Source: Vibrio neonatus (GTDB taxonomy: Bacteria > Pseudomonadota > Gammaproteobacteria > Enterobacterales > Vibrionaceae). Taken from it: 64,000 bases of DNA. Both the position numbers and the translations under genes were made by a program. The notes beneath the pieces were generated by a model. The model saw only the letters and a program-made list of their open reading frames with translations. It searched no databases and was not told where the DNA came from. This document shows positions 10,962 through 21,735 of the stretch, piece by piece. The stretch is taken from contig NZ_AP024885.1 in NCBI RefSeq assembly GCF_024346975.1, positions 1,984,001 to 2,048,000 of the forward strand, written 5' to 3'. How positions within the stretch are numbered: the first letter of the stretch is position 1; each line of letters opens with the position of its first letter.

Positions 10962-10988
10962 TAAAAAGACCTGCTTATTGCAGGCCTT
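10962..10988 (-). terminator. Terminator-like hairpin between lpxD and fabZ
   Basis: GACCTGC (10968-10974) pairs with GCAGGCC (10980-10986), with one G-U pair. On the minus strand it is followed by TTTTTAG. It sits inside what is usually a continuous operon, so it may act as a partial terminator or mRNA processing/stability element. Confidence 0.65.
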
Positions 10989-10998
10989 AATAGAGAAT

Positions 10999-12018
10999 TT
11001 AAGAGCCGAGCTTTTTCTCGAGTTCATTTAGGCGATGGAGCATGTCCTCAAGCCTATTAAGGCGAGCAACAGATTTACGCCATTCTCGGTTAGGTAGCGC
11101 TGGCATACCTGATGAATATACGCCTTTCTCAGTGATGCTGCGAAGCACCATTGCACGACCAGATATCATGCTTCCGTCAGCAATTTCTAAGTGCCCTGAA
11201 ATGGCAGCACCACCACCAATAATACAATATTTACCAATGTGAGTACTACCACCGACTACTGTACCACCTGCAATGCAAGAGCCGTAATCGATACAGACAT
11301 TATGACCAATTTGAATTTGGTTATCTAAAATCACATTGCTACCGATAACAGTGTCGTCTAACGCACCTCTATCAACGGTTGTACTTGCGCCAATTTCGAC
11401 ACGATCGCCAACTCTGACTGTGCCTACTTGCGGGATTTTGATCCATTCGCCACGCTCGTTAGCGTACCCAAAGCCGTCTGCACCAATCACTGAGCTAGAA
11501 TGAAAAACGCAACGCTCACCCACTTGTACGTGATGATAAACCGTCGCATTTGCCCACAATTGTGTACCCGCGCCAATGGCCGCATTTTTACCCACATAAG
11601 CACCCGCGCCAATAGAGACGTTGTCTCCTAGCACCGCACCAGAGTCGATAGTGGCATTTGGACCAATAGAAACATTATTGCCAAGAACTGCATCATCAGC
11701 AATGTTTGCCGAAGCTGCAATTCCTGTGGCAGGAAGCTGAGGCGTATTTAACGCTTGAGCGACCTTAGCGTAAGCAACATAAGGGTCTGCGACCACAAGA
11801 GCGTTACCTACACATAGCGAGCGCTCGCTTTCCTTAACCATAACCACTGACGCCTTACACTCTGGCAATTGCTTTTTATAGCGTGGATTGGACAAGAAGG
11901 TAATGTGCCCTTCTTCGGCCTTATCCATTGCAGCTACCGCAGTAACCTTAGTGTTGGGATCACCGTAAAGTGTACCACCGGTAATTTGTTCAAGTTGTTG
12001 TAGCGTCAGTTCTGTCAT
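10999..12018 (-). CDS. lpxD: UDP-3-O-(3-hydroxyacyl)glucosamine N-acyltransferase
   Basis: Third enzyme of lipid A synthesis; it N-acylates UDP-3-O-acylglucosamine. An N-terminal uridine-binding domain ([15 protein letters not shown]... [13 protein letters not shown]) precedes a long left-handed beta-helix. The helix has many hexapeptide repeats and the catalytic-histidine segment [13 protein letters not shown]-terminal helix has [18 protein letters not shown]. At 339 residues it matches E. coli (341). It starts six bases after the skp stop codon. Confidence 0.96.
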   Translation of the reverse strand: MTELTLQQLEQITGGTLYGDPNTKVTAVAAMDKAEEGHITFLSNPRYKKQLPECKASVVMVKESERSLCVGNALVVADPYVAYAKVAQALNTPQLPATGIAASANIADDAVLGNNVSIGPNATIDSGAVLGDNVSIGAGAYVGKNAAIGAGTQLWANATVYHHVQVGERCVFHSSSVIGADGFGYANERGEWIKIPQVGTVRVGDRVEIGASTTVDRGALDDTVIGSNVILDNQIQIGHNVCIDYGSCIAGGTVVGGSTHIGKYCIIGGGAAISGHLEIADGSMISGRAMVLRSITEKGVYSSGMPALPNREWRKSVARLNRLEDMLHRLNELEKKLGS

Positions 12019-12024
12019 AATTTA

Positions 12025-12537
12025 TTACTTATTTAGTTCGTCAATCACTTTTTGTGATAGGTCTAGTTCAGGCTTAGCGTATTGAAGAGCTTGCGCATCA
12101 ACAACCATGTCTACACCTTCACGTTTAGCAACAACATTTACCGCGTCTTGAATCACTTTAAATAGTTTTTGCTTCTCTTGAGCTTCACGACGTTTGCCAT
12201 CACGCTCTAGAGATTGACCTTTTAGTTTGTATTCAGCTTCTAGGCCAGCGATTTCGATTTGTAGTTTACGAACGCCATCATCACCTAGTAGTGCCGCATC
12301 GCGACGTGCTTTATCCGCTTTAGATTTAATCTTAGCTTCAATTGCTTTTAAATCTGCTGTTTTGTCTTTGAACTCTTCTTGAAGAGTTTTAAGCACAGCT
12401 TCTCGTTGTGGTAGCTCTTGGAAAATTTGAGCGGTATTTACATAAGCAACTTTTTGGGCAGCTTCTGCGGCGTGCGCAACCAAAGATGTAGACAAGACTA
12501 CAAGACTCAGGCCTGCTGCTTTAATTAGTTTTTTCAA
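12025..12537 (-). CDS. skp: Periplasmic chaperone Skp (OmpH)
   Basis: Trimeric jellyfish-shaped chaperone that holds unfolded outer-membrane proteins on their way to BamA. A Sec signal peptide (MKKLIKAAGLSLVVLST... AHA) is followed by a short strand (KVAYVNTAQIF) and long, highly charged coiled-coil arms. The chain ends VVDAQALQYAKPELDLSQKVIDELNK. It has 170 residues. It lies 18 bases after bamA and before lpxD, the conserved gamma-proteobacterial order. Confidence 0.95.
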   Translation of the reverse strand: MKKLIKAAGLSLVVLSTSLVAHAAEAAQKVAYVNTAQIFQELPQREAVLKTLQEEFKDKTADLKAIEAKIKSKADKARRDAALLGDDGVRKLQIEIAGLEAEYKLKGQSLERDGKRREAQEKQKLFKVIQDAVNVVAKREGVDMVVDAQALQYAKPELDLSQKVIDELNK

Positions 12538-12555
12538 TTTATTATCCTCAAATGT

Positions 12556-14994
12556 TTAGAAGGTTCTACCAATTGTGAAAGTGAAGACCTCTTTGTCATC
12601 ACCCTCATAAATTTCAATCGGAGTCGCTAATGAGAACACTAATGGCCCCATTGGTGACATCCACTGTACTGCGGCACCTACTGATGCGCGGTACGCAAAT
12701 GGGTCTGAATAATCGTAATAATATTCTGAGCCCGGCAAGTTTTCATCTACGTCAACGTCGTTGAACTCTGTGTCCCATACACTGGCGACATCTAAGAACA
12801 GACTGGTACGCAGCTGATTACGGAAACTGTCCCCTGCAAATGGTGTCGGTACGATTAACTCGATACTACCCAACATAGTGGCGTTACCACCCGCCGATTC
12901 ATCGGTTGCGGAATAACATGGGTTGTTGCCACCGGCGTTACCAGAACAGCCTGATGGATCATCGTATACCGCTTTTGGACCCGCACTGTTTGAACCAAAG
13001 CCACGCAAGGTAGTGAAACCACCCGCATAGAAGTTCTCATAGAATGGGAACAAGTTATCATTGCCACCGGTTTTGCCGTAACCATTACCGTAACCTAAAC
13101 GACCGCGGAACAATAACGCGAAAGTTTGTTTGTGGTTAAGCGGGAAGTACTGTCTCGCATCGTACTGAATTTTATAGTACTGCGCATCAGAACCCGGAAC
13201 GGTAATCTTACCGGTCAAACGTTGGTGGTTACCCGACGTAGGGAAGATACTTCTGTTTAGATTATTACGCGTCCAAGTCAGAGAAACGTCAAAATCATCA
13301 GTTTCTAACGTATTTTCAATCGCATTGTAGTTATTACCTTGAGATTGAAGGAAATTTTCTATCTGAACATAAGGGTCTAGGTTCGATAAACTGTTGTGTG
13401 TGTAGCCAAATCCGACTTCCACAAAGTTCAATTCATCAAATGGGAAACCCCAAGTTAATGAGCCACCATAACTTTCGTTGGTATAGTCAACAATACCCGC
13501 TTCAGATGCTTCAAACTTGTTGTAGAAGACCTTACCACCCAGACTGACACCATCTAAGTTCCAATAAGGGTCACGGTACTCTAAGCTAACGTTTTTCTGA
13601 TAATCGTTCATCATGGCATTAATACCAACGCGATTACCTGTACCTAAGAAGTTGTCTTGTTGTAGGCCGACTTGGAAGCTAATACCTGATTCAGTACCAT
13701 AACCGATACCAAAATTAACACTGCCTGAGTTGGCTTCTTTTACCGAGTAAACCACATCTACTTGGTCATCTGTGCCTGGCACGCGCACGGTTTGCACATC
13801 AACAGTTTCAAAGAAACCAAGACGATTTAAACGTGTTTTACCTGTTTCTAGGTTTTTAGAATTTAACCAACTGCCTTCCATTTGACGCATTTCACGACGC
13901 AGCACTTCATCTTTAGTGGAGTTGTTACCCACAAAGCGAATATCACGCACATAGATACGGTTGCCCGCTTCTACGTTAACCACTAACGAAACTGTGTGGT
14001 TCTCGTCATCAAATTCAGGGATAGTTCGAACGTTAGGATAAGCATATCCTGACTCACCCAATACGCGCTTGATGGACTCTTCCATTCCGGTAACTGCGCC
14101 ACCGCTGTAAACATCGCCTTTTTTGAACGGGTTCATCTGTTCAAATTCATCGCGCTTACCAATGAGCTCACCGCGAACTTTTACGTCTTTAACTGTGTAC
14201 TGCTCACCTTCGTCTAAGAATAGCGAGATATACACGCCTTTCTTATCCGGAGAAATCGCCACTTGGCTAGAATCTACTTTAAATTTGAGGTAGCCCTGAT
14301 TCAGGTAATACGACTTCATCGCTTCGAGATCGCCAGCAAGAACTTGCTTTTGATATTTCTCATCGGCCATGAAGTTCCACCAAGGCACATCCACATTCAA
14401 GTTGAAGCGAGACAATAGTTCGCTATCCGTAAATACGGTGTTGCCGATAAAGTTGATTTGCTGGATCTTAGCTGAAACGCCTTCCGAGAAAACAAATTTA
14501 AGATCGGCGCGATTACGAGGAAGTGGTGTTACAACCGCTTGTACTGAAGCGTTGTACTTACCTACGCTGTAGTAAAAGTCTTCAAGCCCTTTTTCAATGG
14601 TGCTTAGCGCCGTGCGGTCTAACGCTTCACCGACACGTACACCAGAGGAATTAAGGTTTTGCTGTAACTGTTCTTCTTCAATGGCTTTGTTGCCTGAAAA
14701 AGACACGCTAGCAATGGTAGGACGCTCAGTCACACGGACAACTAAAACGTTGCCATCACGCATCACTTTTACATCTTCATAGTTACCAGAACGGTACAAA
14801 GACTTGATAATGTCAGATACATCTTTTCCGCCAACAGTATCACCAACGCGAACGGGCATCTCCAACAGAGCAGCACCGAGAGCTACACGTTGAAGACCTT
14901 CAATTTTTATATCTTGGACCACAAAATTTTCTGCACCGTAAACTGCACTACTTCCAAGTAGTAACGCGGTAAGCAGGATACGTTTTAGCGACAT
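12556..14994 (-). CDS. bamA: Outer membrane protein assembly factor BamA
   Basis: Central pore of the BAM complex, which inserts beta-barrel proteins in the outer membrane. A signal peptide (MSLKRILLTALLLGSSAVYG) is followed by five POTRA domains over roughly residues 22-420 and a C-terminal 16-strand barrel. The loop 6 RGF motif appears in TTLRGFGSN. The chain ends in phenylalanine (FTIGRTF), as expected of the barrel closing strand. 812 residues, the usual family length. It lies 46 bases after rseP and heads the bamA-skp-lpxD series. Confidence 0.97.
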   Translation of the reverse strand: MSLKRILLTALLLGSSAVYGAENFVVQDIKIEGLQRVALGAALLEMPVRVGDTVGGKDVSDIIKSLYRSGNYEDVKVMRDGNVLVVRVTERPTIASVSFSGNKAIEEEQLQQNLNSSGVRVGEALDRTALSTIEKGLEDFYYSVGKYNASVQAVVTPLPRNRADLKFVFSEGVSAKIQQINFIGNTVFTDSELLSRFNLNVDVPWWNFMADEKYQKQVLAGDLEAMKSYYLNQGYLKFKVDSSQVAISPDKKGVYISLFLDEGEQYTVKDVKVRGELIGKRDEFEQMNPFKKGDVYSGGAVTGMEESIKRVLGESGYAYPNVRTIPEFDDENHTVSLVVNVEAGNRIYVRDIRFVGNNSTKDEVLRREMRQMEGSWLNSKNLETGKTRLNRLGFFETVDVQTVRVPGTDDQVDVVYSVKEANSGSVNFGIGYGTESGISFQVGLQQDNFLGTGNRVGINAMMNDYQKNVSLEYRDPYWNLDGVSLGGKVFYNKFEASEAGIVDYTNESYGGSLTWGFPFDELNFVEVGFGYTHNSLSNLDPYVQIENFLQSQGNNYNAIENTLETDDFDVSLTWTRNNLNRSIFPTSGNHQRLTGKITVPGSDAQYYKIQYDARQYFPLNHKQTFALLFRGRLGYGNGYGKTGGNDNLFPFYENFYAGGFTTLRGFGSNSAGPKAVYDDPSGCSGNAGGNNPCYSATDESAGGNATMLGSIELIVPTPFAGDSFRNQLRTSLFLDVASVWDTEFNDVDVDENLPGSEYYYDYSDPFAYRASVGAAVQWMSPMGPLVFSLATPIEIYEGDDKEVFTFTIGRTF

Positions 14995-15040
14995 ATCGAC
15001 TTCTAATTTCCTATAAAAATACGCTGTGAGCTCGAAAGAA

Positions 15041-16396
15041 TTACAGACGCATAAAATCGTTTAAAATTGCGATAGACATCAGTGCAAACACTATTGCGCC
15101 ACCGACGCGGTACCCCATTTCTTGAATTTTTTCTGGTACCGGGCGACGGGTAACCGCCTCGACCGCAAAAAACAACAGATGACCACCATCTAAGATGGGT
15201 AATGGCATCAAGTTGATAATTCCTAAATTAATACTTATTAAGGCCAAAAAGCCCAAGAAATACACTAAGCCATAATCGGCCGTAGCACCTGCTCCTTTAG
15301 CAATAGAGATAGGCCCACTGAGATTATTCAATCCAACATCGCCTACCACCAACTTTTTCAGCATATTGAAGGTCAAAGATGTGACTTGCTTAGTTTTTTC
15401 AATCGCTCGACCGATAGAATCTATAGGACCAAACCTCAGATCGAATCGATATTCCTCTGGCCATGTGCCTACTTTTGGCGACACACCAGCGAATCCTATT
15501 TTGCCATCTGCCGTTTCTCGAACGCCAGGAATGAGGGTAATAGGTAACGTCGTGCCATTGCGCTGTATTTCAAGTTGTAATGACCGGTCCGGATTATGGC
15601 GGATAATGGAAGCAAAATCTTGCCACTCGCTCACAGAGTTGCCATTCACTGATAAAACAGTGTCTCCTACTTCTAATCCAGCCTTAGCCGCGGCGCCTCC
15701 CTCTTGAACATTGGCAAACGTGAGATGCAATTCAGGAGAATAAGGTCTAAATCCTAAAGTGGTCATTGCCGATTCAGTTTCTAAATCAAAATGCCAATCT
15801 TCAATATTAAGAATTACGGTTTTCTGTTGACCAATTTCATCCGCTGATGCGACCGTCATTGTCATCTGCTTATCGCCAATACGGGCAATCAGCCCCATAT
15901 TAACAGATTCCCAATCTGCGGTTTTGACGCCATCAATGGATTTAAGTTCCATTCCTTGTTGAATTCCTGCTTGTGCAACAATGGAATTGGGGGTTACTTC
16001 ACCAATTACGGGTTTTACGGCGGGAACACCAATCAAAAAGACCAACCAATAGGCCACGATAGCAAATAGGAAGTTGGCCATAGGACCGGCGGCGACAATC
16101 GCGCTACGTTGCCATAGTTTCTTTTGATCAAATGCGAGAGGTTTTTCGTGCTCTGCGACTTCTTCCACGCGGCTATCAAGCATCTTGACGTAGCCACCCA
16201 GAGGTATCACAGAAATAGAGTATTCAGTGCCCGTTTTGCCTATTTTTTTCCAAATAGACTTACCAAAGCCAATCGAAAACTTGTGAACTTTTACGCCACA
16301 ACGACGAGCGACCCAGAAATGTCCGTATTCGTGCACGGCAACTAAGATGCCAAGTGCCACAATAAATGAAGCAAAATTCCATAAAGCGGAGGCCAT
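15041..16396 (-). CDS. rseP: Site-2 zinc protease RseP
   Basis: Inner-membrane metalloprotease that cuts anti-sigma factor RseA after DegS, releasing sigma-E; it also clears signal-peptide remnants. The zinc site HEYGH is at residues 22-26 in the first membrane helix and the third ligand motif is near the C-terminus (LPILDGGHLL). Two PDZ-like regions occupy the middle. At 451 residues it matches E. coli (450). It starts 11 bases after dxr and precedes bamA, itself a sigma-E target in relatives. Confidence 0.96.
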   Translation of the reverse strand: MASALWNFASFIVALGILVAVHEYGHFWVARRCGVKVHKFSIGFGKSIWKKIGKTGTEYSISVIPLGGYVKMLDSRVEEVAEHEKPLAFDQKKLWQRSAIVAAGPMANFLFAIVAYWLVFLIGVPAVKPVIGEVTPNSIVAQAGIQQGMELKSIDGVKTADWESVNMGLIARIGDKQMTMTVASADEIGQQKTVILNIEDWHFDLETESAMTTLGFRPYSPELHLTFANVQEGGAAAKAGLEVGDTVLSVNGNSVSEWQDFASIIRHNPDRSLQLEIQRNGTTLPITLIPGVRETADGKIGFAGVSPKVGTWPEEYRFDLRFGPIDSIGRAIEKTKQVTSLTFNMLKKLVVGDVGLNNLSGPISIAKGAGATADYGLVYFLGFLALISINLGIINLMPLPILDGGHLLFFAVEAVTRRPVPEKIQEMGYRVGGAIVFALMSIAILNDFMRL

Positions 16397-16407
16397 TACA
16401 TCTATCC

Positions 16408-17604
16408 CTAATTTAGTTGCTCACTAGCAAAAATACGTGCCATTTTATCGAGCTCAATCAAGCTTTCCAAGCTATCCAATTGATGAGCGTGTTCAGTTGC
16501 ACATACTTTGTTCATTACACTTCGGTTCACTTGTACGATATCAGTGAAAGCGATTTTTTGTTGTAAAAACGCATGTACCGCCACTTCGTTTGCCGCATTC
16601 AACGCGGTTGTGGCGTGTTGTCCACTATAACAAGCTTCAATCGCCAGTTCCAAGCACGGATATCGAGCGAAGTCTGGTTTAATAAAGGAAAGCTCGCCCA
16701 TCTCGGTAAAATCGAGGGGCTTAACGCCCGCTTTGACGCGATTTGGGTACGCCATCGTCAATGCAATTGGGGTACACATATCCGGTTCGCCCATTTGCGC
16801 CAGAGTGGAGCCGTCCTTGTATTGCACCATTGAATGGATAACAGATTGCGGGTGGATAACCACTTTCAGCTGTTCTTTGTTGGCATTAAATAACCAGCGA
16901 GCTTCAATATATTCAAGACCTTTGTTCATCATGCTCGCAGAATCGACCGAAATTTTAGGCCCCATCGACCAGTTGGGATGAGCAATAGCCTGCGCTGGCG
17001 TCACCGATTTCAGTGATTCGATATCACTGTATCGAAAAGGGCCGCCAGAGCCTGTTAATAAGATTTTATGTACGCCAGCTTTATCTAAGTCGCAGTGTCC
17101 TAAGTTTGTTTGAATGTGCTCAGGCAAGCATTGAAAAATGGCGTTATGTTCACTATCCACTGGCATAAGCTCAGCGTCATATTTTTTCACCGCATCCACA
17201 AATAGCTGTCCAGACATCACCAGTGCTTCTTTGTTCGCCAATAGCACTCGCTTACCCGCTTTAACAGCTGCCATGGTCGATAATAGACCAGCTGCGCCAA
17301 CAATCGCCGCCATAACCATGTCTACTTCAGGAAGCTCAGCAATATGGCAAAGCCCTGCGTCCCCAGCCAGTACTTGCGCTGTATTGCCAACGGCGCGTAG
17401 CTCTTTTTGTAGTGTGAGAGCTGCCGACTTATCGGCCATAGCAACGTATTTAGGTCGCCACTGCTGGCACAAGGTGAACATTTGCGCGTGGTTAGTGCCC
17501 GCACCTAGTGCGTACACCTGATAATGCTCAGGGTTTTCGGCAATAACCTTTAAGGTACTGCTACCGATAGAACCGGTAGCGCCTAGGATAGTGATGTTTT
17601 TCAT
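16408..17604 (-). CDS. dxr: 1-deoxy-D-xylulose 5-phosphate reductoisomerase
   Basis: Second enzyme of the MEP isoprenoid pathway; it rearranges and reduces DXP to MEP with NADPH. The dinucleotide loop [11 protein letters not shown] is at the start. The metal/substrate segment [11 protein letters not shown] and the [17 protein letters not shown] flap region follow. It has 398 residues, equal to E. coli. It lies 24 bases after cdsA. The first enzyme of the pathway, dxs, is encoded at 51.7 kb. Confidence 0.97.
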   Translation of the reverse strand: MKNITILGATGSIGSSTLKVIAENPEHYQVYALGAGTNHAQMFTLCQQWRPKYVAMADKSAALTLQKELRAVGNTAQVLAGDAGLCHIAELPEVDMVMAAIVGAAGLLSTMAAVKAGKRVLLANKEALVMSGQLFVDAVKKYDAELMPVDSEHNAIFQCLPEHIQTNLGHCDLDKAGVHKILLTGSGGPFRYSDIESLKSVTPAQAIAHPNWSMGPKISVDSASMMNKGLEYIEARWLFNANKEQLKVVIHPQSVIHSMVQYKDGSTLAQMGEPDMCTPIALTMAYPNRVKAGVKPLDFTEMGELSFIKPDFARYPCLELAIEACYSGQHATTALNAANEVAVHAFLQQKIAFTDIVQVNRSVMNKVCATEHAHQLDSLESLIELDKMARIFASEQLN

Positions 17605-17628
17605 GCTAATTGACCAATCAAGTGCGGG

Positions 17629-18474
17629 TTACTGCAACATGAAATAAAGAATGGTAAAGACAGGGAACGCAGCGGTTAAGCTGTCTACGCGGTCTAATAC
17701 ACCGCCATGTCCTGGAATGATGTTGCTGCTGTCTTTAATGCCTGCAACACGTTTAAACATGCTTTCAACTAGATCGCCTAGCACTGAAATCACTACCGTC
17801 ACGAAAGTCAGTAGTATCATCAGCCAAGGGGTAGAGAATTCAAGCTCAAACCATGTCGCCATGCCCCATCCCACTAGTAAAGCAACCACTAAGCCGCCCA
17901 CTAAACCTTCGATGGTTTTATTTGGGCTAACGTGTGGCGCCATTTTATGTTTACCAAAGCGTTTGCCTGTAAAGTATGCGCCGCTATCGGCTGCCCATAC
18001 TAATGCACAAACGTACATTACAAGTTTAGCGCCATAGTAGAAATCCACATCTAGGTTTACCGCTCTAAGAGCGACGATGCTCCAAAAGAAAGGCAACAAT
18101 GTCAGTAGGCCAAACGCAAATCGAAGAATGTCGGAATCTTTCCACCATTTTGCGCTTTTCGGATAGGTAATCGCCAGTCCACTAGCAATAATCCACCACA
18201 CGGCTCCGATTGCGATCACCACTGCTAAACTGCCGGTTAATTCGGGGGCGAGCACAGATTGCGAGGGAATGCAGGAAAAAGAGGTAAGAAAGCCCGTTAA
18301 CAACAAAATCATTTTTGTTGCTCGGTTGCCGGATTCAATAAACTGAGTCCACTCCCATAAGCCGATCAAAGTGATTGCGCCTAACATCAGCATAAAACCA
18401 ATAAATGGCAGCTGAAATACGCCTAAAATGACCAGAGGGCCGAGGATTAAAGCCGTTATAATACGTTGCTTCAA
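17629..18474 (-). CDS. cdsA: Phosphatidate cytidylyltransferase
   Basis: Integral membrane enzyme making CDP-diacylglycerol from phosphatidate and CTP, the branch point of phospholipid synthesis. It has about eight hydrophobic segments and the family signature in MFKRVAGIKDSSN followed by IPGHGGVLDRVDS near the C-terminus. A TTG at 18474 is chosen as start: it gives the family N-terminus (KQRIITALILGP), has a GGAAG ribosome site six bases upstream, lies 10 bases after the uppS stop and yields about 281 residues (E. coli 285). The more upstream start at 18531 would overlap uppS by 47 bases. Confidence 0.93.
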   Translation of the reverse strand: MKQRIITALILGPLVILGVFQLPFIGFMLMLGAITLIGLWEWTQFIESGNRATKMILLLTGFLTSFSCIPSQSVLAPELTGSLAVVIAIGAVWWIIASGLAITYPKSAKWWKDSDILRFAFGLLTLLPFFWSIVALRAVNLDVDFYYGAKLVMYVCALVWAADSGAYFTGKRFGKHKMAPHVSPNKTIEGLVGGLVVALLVGWGMATWFELEFSTPWLMILLTFVTVVISVLGDLVESMFKRVAGIKDSSNIIPGHGGVLDRVDSLTAAFPVFTILYFMLQ

Positions 18475-18484
18475 GGCTACTTCC

Positions 18485-19240
18485 TTATTTGTTATCCATA
18501 AGTGCTTTGATCTGCTCTCCAGTACAACCAAATCGACGTTCGCGATTAATATACCAAGAGATTGCTTCGGCTAAGCCGTCTTCATCAAAGTCAGGCCAGT
18601 GTTTGTCGCAAAAGTAAAATTCTGCGTAAGCAACTTGCCATAATAAAAAGTTACTGAGGCGTGATTCACCACTGGTGCGAATCAAAAGATCCACATCAGG
18701 CAAATCTGCGAGGCATATTTCTTGTGAAATCAGATCTTCGGTAATATCAAAAGGTTGAATTTCACCACGCATTGCTTTTTCAGCAATGCGTTTTGTTGCC
18801 TGTGTAATATCCCATTTACCACCGTAGTTGGCCGCCACATTGATAACCAATCCAGTATTATCTTGTGTCAGCGCTTCGGCTTCTGCTATTTTTTTTTGTA
18901 AACGAGAATTGAAACCACTTTTATCGCCAATTATTCTCAGTTTAAGATCATTTTTATGCAAACGCTTCACTTCCGTTGATAGCAAAGTGATAAACAGTTC
19001 CATTAAAAGACTGACTTCTTCTTGTGGTCGGCGCCAGTTTTCACTGCTAAATGCAAATAGAGTCACTGACTTAATGCCTAGCTTAGCGGCTGCGGTAATG
19101 GTTTTTCTGACCGCGCTCACCCCTTTCTTATGCCCATAAACTCTAGGTTTGCCATGAGATTTCGCCCAACGTCCATTTCCATCCATGATGATGGCAATGT
19201 GTTGAGGAATAGAGCTAGGTGTTACTGAAGTGTCAGACAT
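18485..19240 (-). CDS. uppS: Undecaprenyl diphosphate synthase
   Basis: Cis-prenyltransferase that elongates farnesyl diphosphate with eight isopentenyl units to make the C55 carrier for cell-wall and O-antigen synthesis. Signature segments are [14 protein letters not shown] with the catalytic Asp, [43 protein letters not shown] and [13 protein letters not shown]. At 251 residues it matches E. coli (253). It begins a run with cdsA, dxr and rseP after the frr terminator. Confidence 0.97.
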   Translation of the reverse strand: MSDTSVTPSSIPQHIAIIMDGNGRWAKSHGKPRVYGHKKGVSAVRKTITAAAKLGIKSVTLFAFSSENWRRPQEEVSLLMELFITLLSTEVKRLHKNDLKLRIIGDKSGFNSRLQKKIAEAEALTQDNTGLVINVAANYGGKWDITQATKRIAEKAMRGEIQPFDITEDLISQEICLADLPDVDLLIRTSGESRLSNFLLWQVAYAEFYFCDKHWPDFDEDGLAEAISWYINRERRFGCTGEQIKALMDNK

Positions 19241-19281
19241 AAAGAAGATATTGAATAATTAACAGGTGGGAGATAATAGCA

Positions 19282-19316
19282 GAAAAAAACGCTGCACTGT
19301 AGATGTGCAGCGTTTT
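19282..19316 (-). terminator. Intrinsic terminator of frr
   Basis: Perfect ten-base inverted repeat AACGCTGCAC (19289-19298) / GTGCAGCGTT (19305-19314), followed by seven T residues on the minus strand. It separates pyrH-frr from the uppS operon. Confidence 0.88.
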
Positions 19317-19342
19317 AAGAATCAATCGATAATCAGTTTTGA

Positions 19343-19900
19343 TTAAACTTCCATCAACTCTTTTTCTTTTGCAGCAAGAACTTCATCAACATTCTTAACG
19401 GCTACGTCAGTCAGTTTTTGAATTTCGTCTTGTGCTTTACGATCTTCATCTTCAGAAATTTCTTTGTCTTTTAGAAGCGCTTTAAAATCACTGTTTGCGT
19501 CACGACGGATATTACGGATTGCAACACGTGCACCTTCAGCTTCGCCACGAACGATCTTAACAAGATCCTTACGACGTTCTTCTGTTAGCGGTGGAAGTGG
19601 TACACGGATAACCGTACCCGCAGACATAGGGTTTAGACCTAGATCTGATTGTAGAATTGCTTTTTCAACTTTAGGCGCTAGTTCTCTATCAAATACAGTA
19701 ATTGCTAGAGTACGTGCATCTTCAGCAACAACGTTTGCTACTTGATTAAGAGGCGTTGGTGCGCCGTAGTATTCTACTGAAAGACCAGATAGAAGACTTG
19801 GGTGAGCACGACCAGTACGTACTTTTGAAAGAGTGTTCTTTAGCGCTTCAACGCTTTTGTCCATACGCTGTTGCGCATCTTGCTTGATTTCGTTAATCAC
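19343..19900 (-). CDS. frr: Ribosome recycling factor
   Basis: Splits post-termination ribosomes together with EF-G. It has 185 residues, the usual family length. Its start [20 protein letters not shown], the [12 protein letters not shown] segment with the conserved Arg, and [17 protein letters not shown] are diagnostic. It lies 61 bases after pyrH and ends with a strong terminator. The rpsB-tsf-pyrH-frr order is widely conserved. Confidence 0.97.
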   Translation of the reverse strand: MINEIKQDAQQRMDKSVEALKNTLSKVRTGRAHPSLLSGLSVEYYGAPTPLNQVANVVAEDARTLAITVFDRELAPKVEKAILQSDLGLNPMSAGTVIRVPLPPLTEERRKDLVKIVRGEAEGARVAIRNIRRDANSDFKALLKDKEISEDEDRKAQDEIQKLTDVAVKNVDEVLAAKEKELMEV

Positions 19901-19961
19901 GATTTCACCTTTGAAATTGTCTAGGCCAAATGAATGGCCATTCTAAGTTGTGCTAGGGCGA

Positions 19962-20693
19962 TTATTCAGCGCTGCTGATAAGAGTACCTTCAGCTTCACC
20001 CATTACCACGCGACGTAGTGCGCCTGGCTTGTTCATATTAAATACACGAATTGGCATGTTGTGATCGCGTGCCAATGTAAACGCCGCTAGATCCATAACT
20101 TTAAGCTCTTTATCTAGAACTTCATTGTACGTTAACTGGCTGTAAAGTTCAGCGTCTGGGTTCTTCGCTGGGTCAGCATTGTATACGCCGTCAACTTTTG
20201 TTGCTTTTAGCACTAGATCTGCTTCGATTTCGATACCACGTAGACATGCCGCAGAATCTGTTGTGAAGAACGGGTTACCTGTACCTGCAGAGAAAATAAC
20301 CACACGGCCATGACGTAATTCACGAATAGCATCCGCCCAGTTGTAATCGTCACACACGCCTTTCAGTTGAATCGCAGACATTACGCGAGCGTTAACATAA
20401 GCACGGTGCAGAGCATCACGCATTGCAAGGCCGTTCATTACCGTTGCTAGCATACCCATGTGATCCCCGACTACGCGATTCATGCCAGCTTCTGCAAGAC
20501 CTGCGCCACGGAAAAGGTTACCACCACCGATAACAACACCCACTTCTACGCCAAGTTCAACTAACTCTTTTATTTCCTGAGCCATACGCTCAAGAATTGT
20601 TGGGTCAATACCAAAACCTTCTGAGCCTTGTAGAGCCTCACCACTCAGTTTTAATAGGATACGCTGATATGCTGGTTTAGGATTTGTAGTCAT
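19962..20693 (-). CDS. pyrH: Uridylate kinase
   Basis: Hexameric UMP kinase of the amino-acid kinase fold, feeding pyrimidine nucleotide synthesis. [13 protein letters not shown] carries the phosphate-binding Lys and Gly. [34 protein letters not shown] and [16 protein letters not shown] are family segments. It has 243 residues, as usual. It follows tsf after a terminator, so it probably has its own promoter in the 169-base gap. Confidence 0.97.
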   Translation of the reverse strand: MTTNPKPAYQRILLKLSGEALQGSEGFGIDPTILERMAQEIKELVELGVEVGVVIGGGNLFRGAGLAEAGMNRVVGDHMGMLATVMNGLAMRDALHRAYVNARVMSAIQLKGVCDDYNWADAIRELRHGRVVIFSAGTGNPFFTTDSAACLRGIEIEADLVLKATKVDGVYNADPAKNPDAELYSQLTYNEVLDKELKVMDLAAFTLARDHNMPIRVFNMNKPGALRRVVMGEAEGTLISSAE

Positions 20694-20808
20694 GAAGTAT
20701 ACCTTCTAAAAGAGTTATCGATTAACAGTTGAGGATAGAGACTTGCTAATTTTGACAGAAGCTAAGTTAAATCCCAATTCTCAACCACTAAATATTAGTG
20801 TTTATTCG

Positions 20809-20842
20809 TAAAAAGACCGCAGCATAAGCCACGGTCTTTTAA
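20809..20842 (-). terminator. Intrinsic terminator of tsf
   Basis: AAAAGACCG (20811-20819) pairs with CGGTCTTTT (20832-20840). The hairpin ends in a T-run on the minus strand, in the tsf-pyrH gap. Confidence 0.82.
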
Positions 20843-20862
20843 AATATTAACAAGGCTATTAA

Positions 20863-21705
20863 TTAACCTTTTTGAACCGCTGCTACTTCGTCAGCAAAGC
20901 TCATTTCGGCAGCTTTCTCGATGCCTTCACCTACTTCTAAGCGAACGAAATCAGATACTGATGCGCCACGCTCTTTTAGGATTTCACCAACAGATTTCTT
21001 AGGTTCCATTACGAACGCTTGACCTGTTAGAGATATTTCGCCAGTGAATTTCTTCATGCGGCCGACAACCATTTTTTCAGCGATAGCTTCTGGTTTGCCT
21101 TCGTTCATTGCGATTTCAACTTGAACCGCTTTTTCTTTTGCAACAACTTCAGCTGGTACGTCTTCTGGGTTTAGGAACTCAGGACGAGAAGCAGCAACGT
21201 GCATTGCTACGTGCTTAAGTGTTTCTGCGTCGCCTTCACCAGCAACAACTACACCGATTTTCTCACCGTGACGGTAAGAAGCGATAGCAGTACCTTCAAC
21301 GTACTGTACGCGACGGATGTTGATGTTTTCGCCGATTTTAGCAACTAGAGCAATACGAGTGTCTTCGAATTGTGCTTGAAGTTCTTCAGCAGTAGCTTTT
21401 GAAGCTAGAGCAGCGTCAGCTACTTCGTTTGCGAATGCAGTGAAGCTTGCATCTTTAGCAACGAAGTCAGTTTGACAGTTAACTTCAAGAAGAACAGCAA
21501 CGCCGTTTGCATCTTTAACAATGATTTTGCCTTCAGCAGCTACGTTACCTGCTTTTTTAGCAGCTTTAGCAGCGCCTGATTTACGCATGTTTTCAATTGC
21601 TAGTTCGATATCACCGTCAGTCTCGTTAAGAGCCTTTTTACAGTCCATCATACCTGCGCCAGTACGGTCGCGCAGTTCTTTTACTAGAGCAGCAGTTACA
21701 GCCAT
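20863..21705 (-). CDS. tsf: Elongation factor Ts
   Basis: Nucleotide exchange factor for EF-Tu. It begins [25 protein letters not shown], a UBA-like domain. The TDFVAKD segment contacts the EF-Tu nucleotide site. The C-terminal module lies around [10 protein letters not shown]. At 280 residues it matches E. coli (283). It follows rpsB with a strong hairpin in between, the classic arrangement that lowers tsf expression relative to rpsB. Confidence 0.98.
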   Translation of the reverse strand: MAVTAALVKELRDRTGAGMMDCKKALNETDGDIELAIENMRKSGAAKAAKKAGNVAAEGKIIVKDANGVAVLLEVNCQTDFVAKDASFTAFANEVADAALASKATAEELQAQFEDTRIALVAKIGENINIRRVQYVEGTAIASYRHGEKIGVVVAGEGDAETLKHVAMHVAASRPEFLNPEDVPAEVVAKEKAVQVEIAMNEGKPEAIAEKMVVGRMKKFTGEISLTGQAFVMEPKKSVGEILKERGASVSDFVRLEVGEGIEKAAEMSFADEVAAVQKG

Positions 21706-21735
21706 TCTCTAATCCTCAAGTTGATTCAAAAGGTA

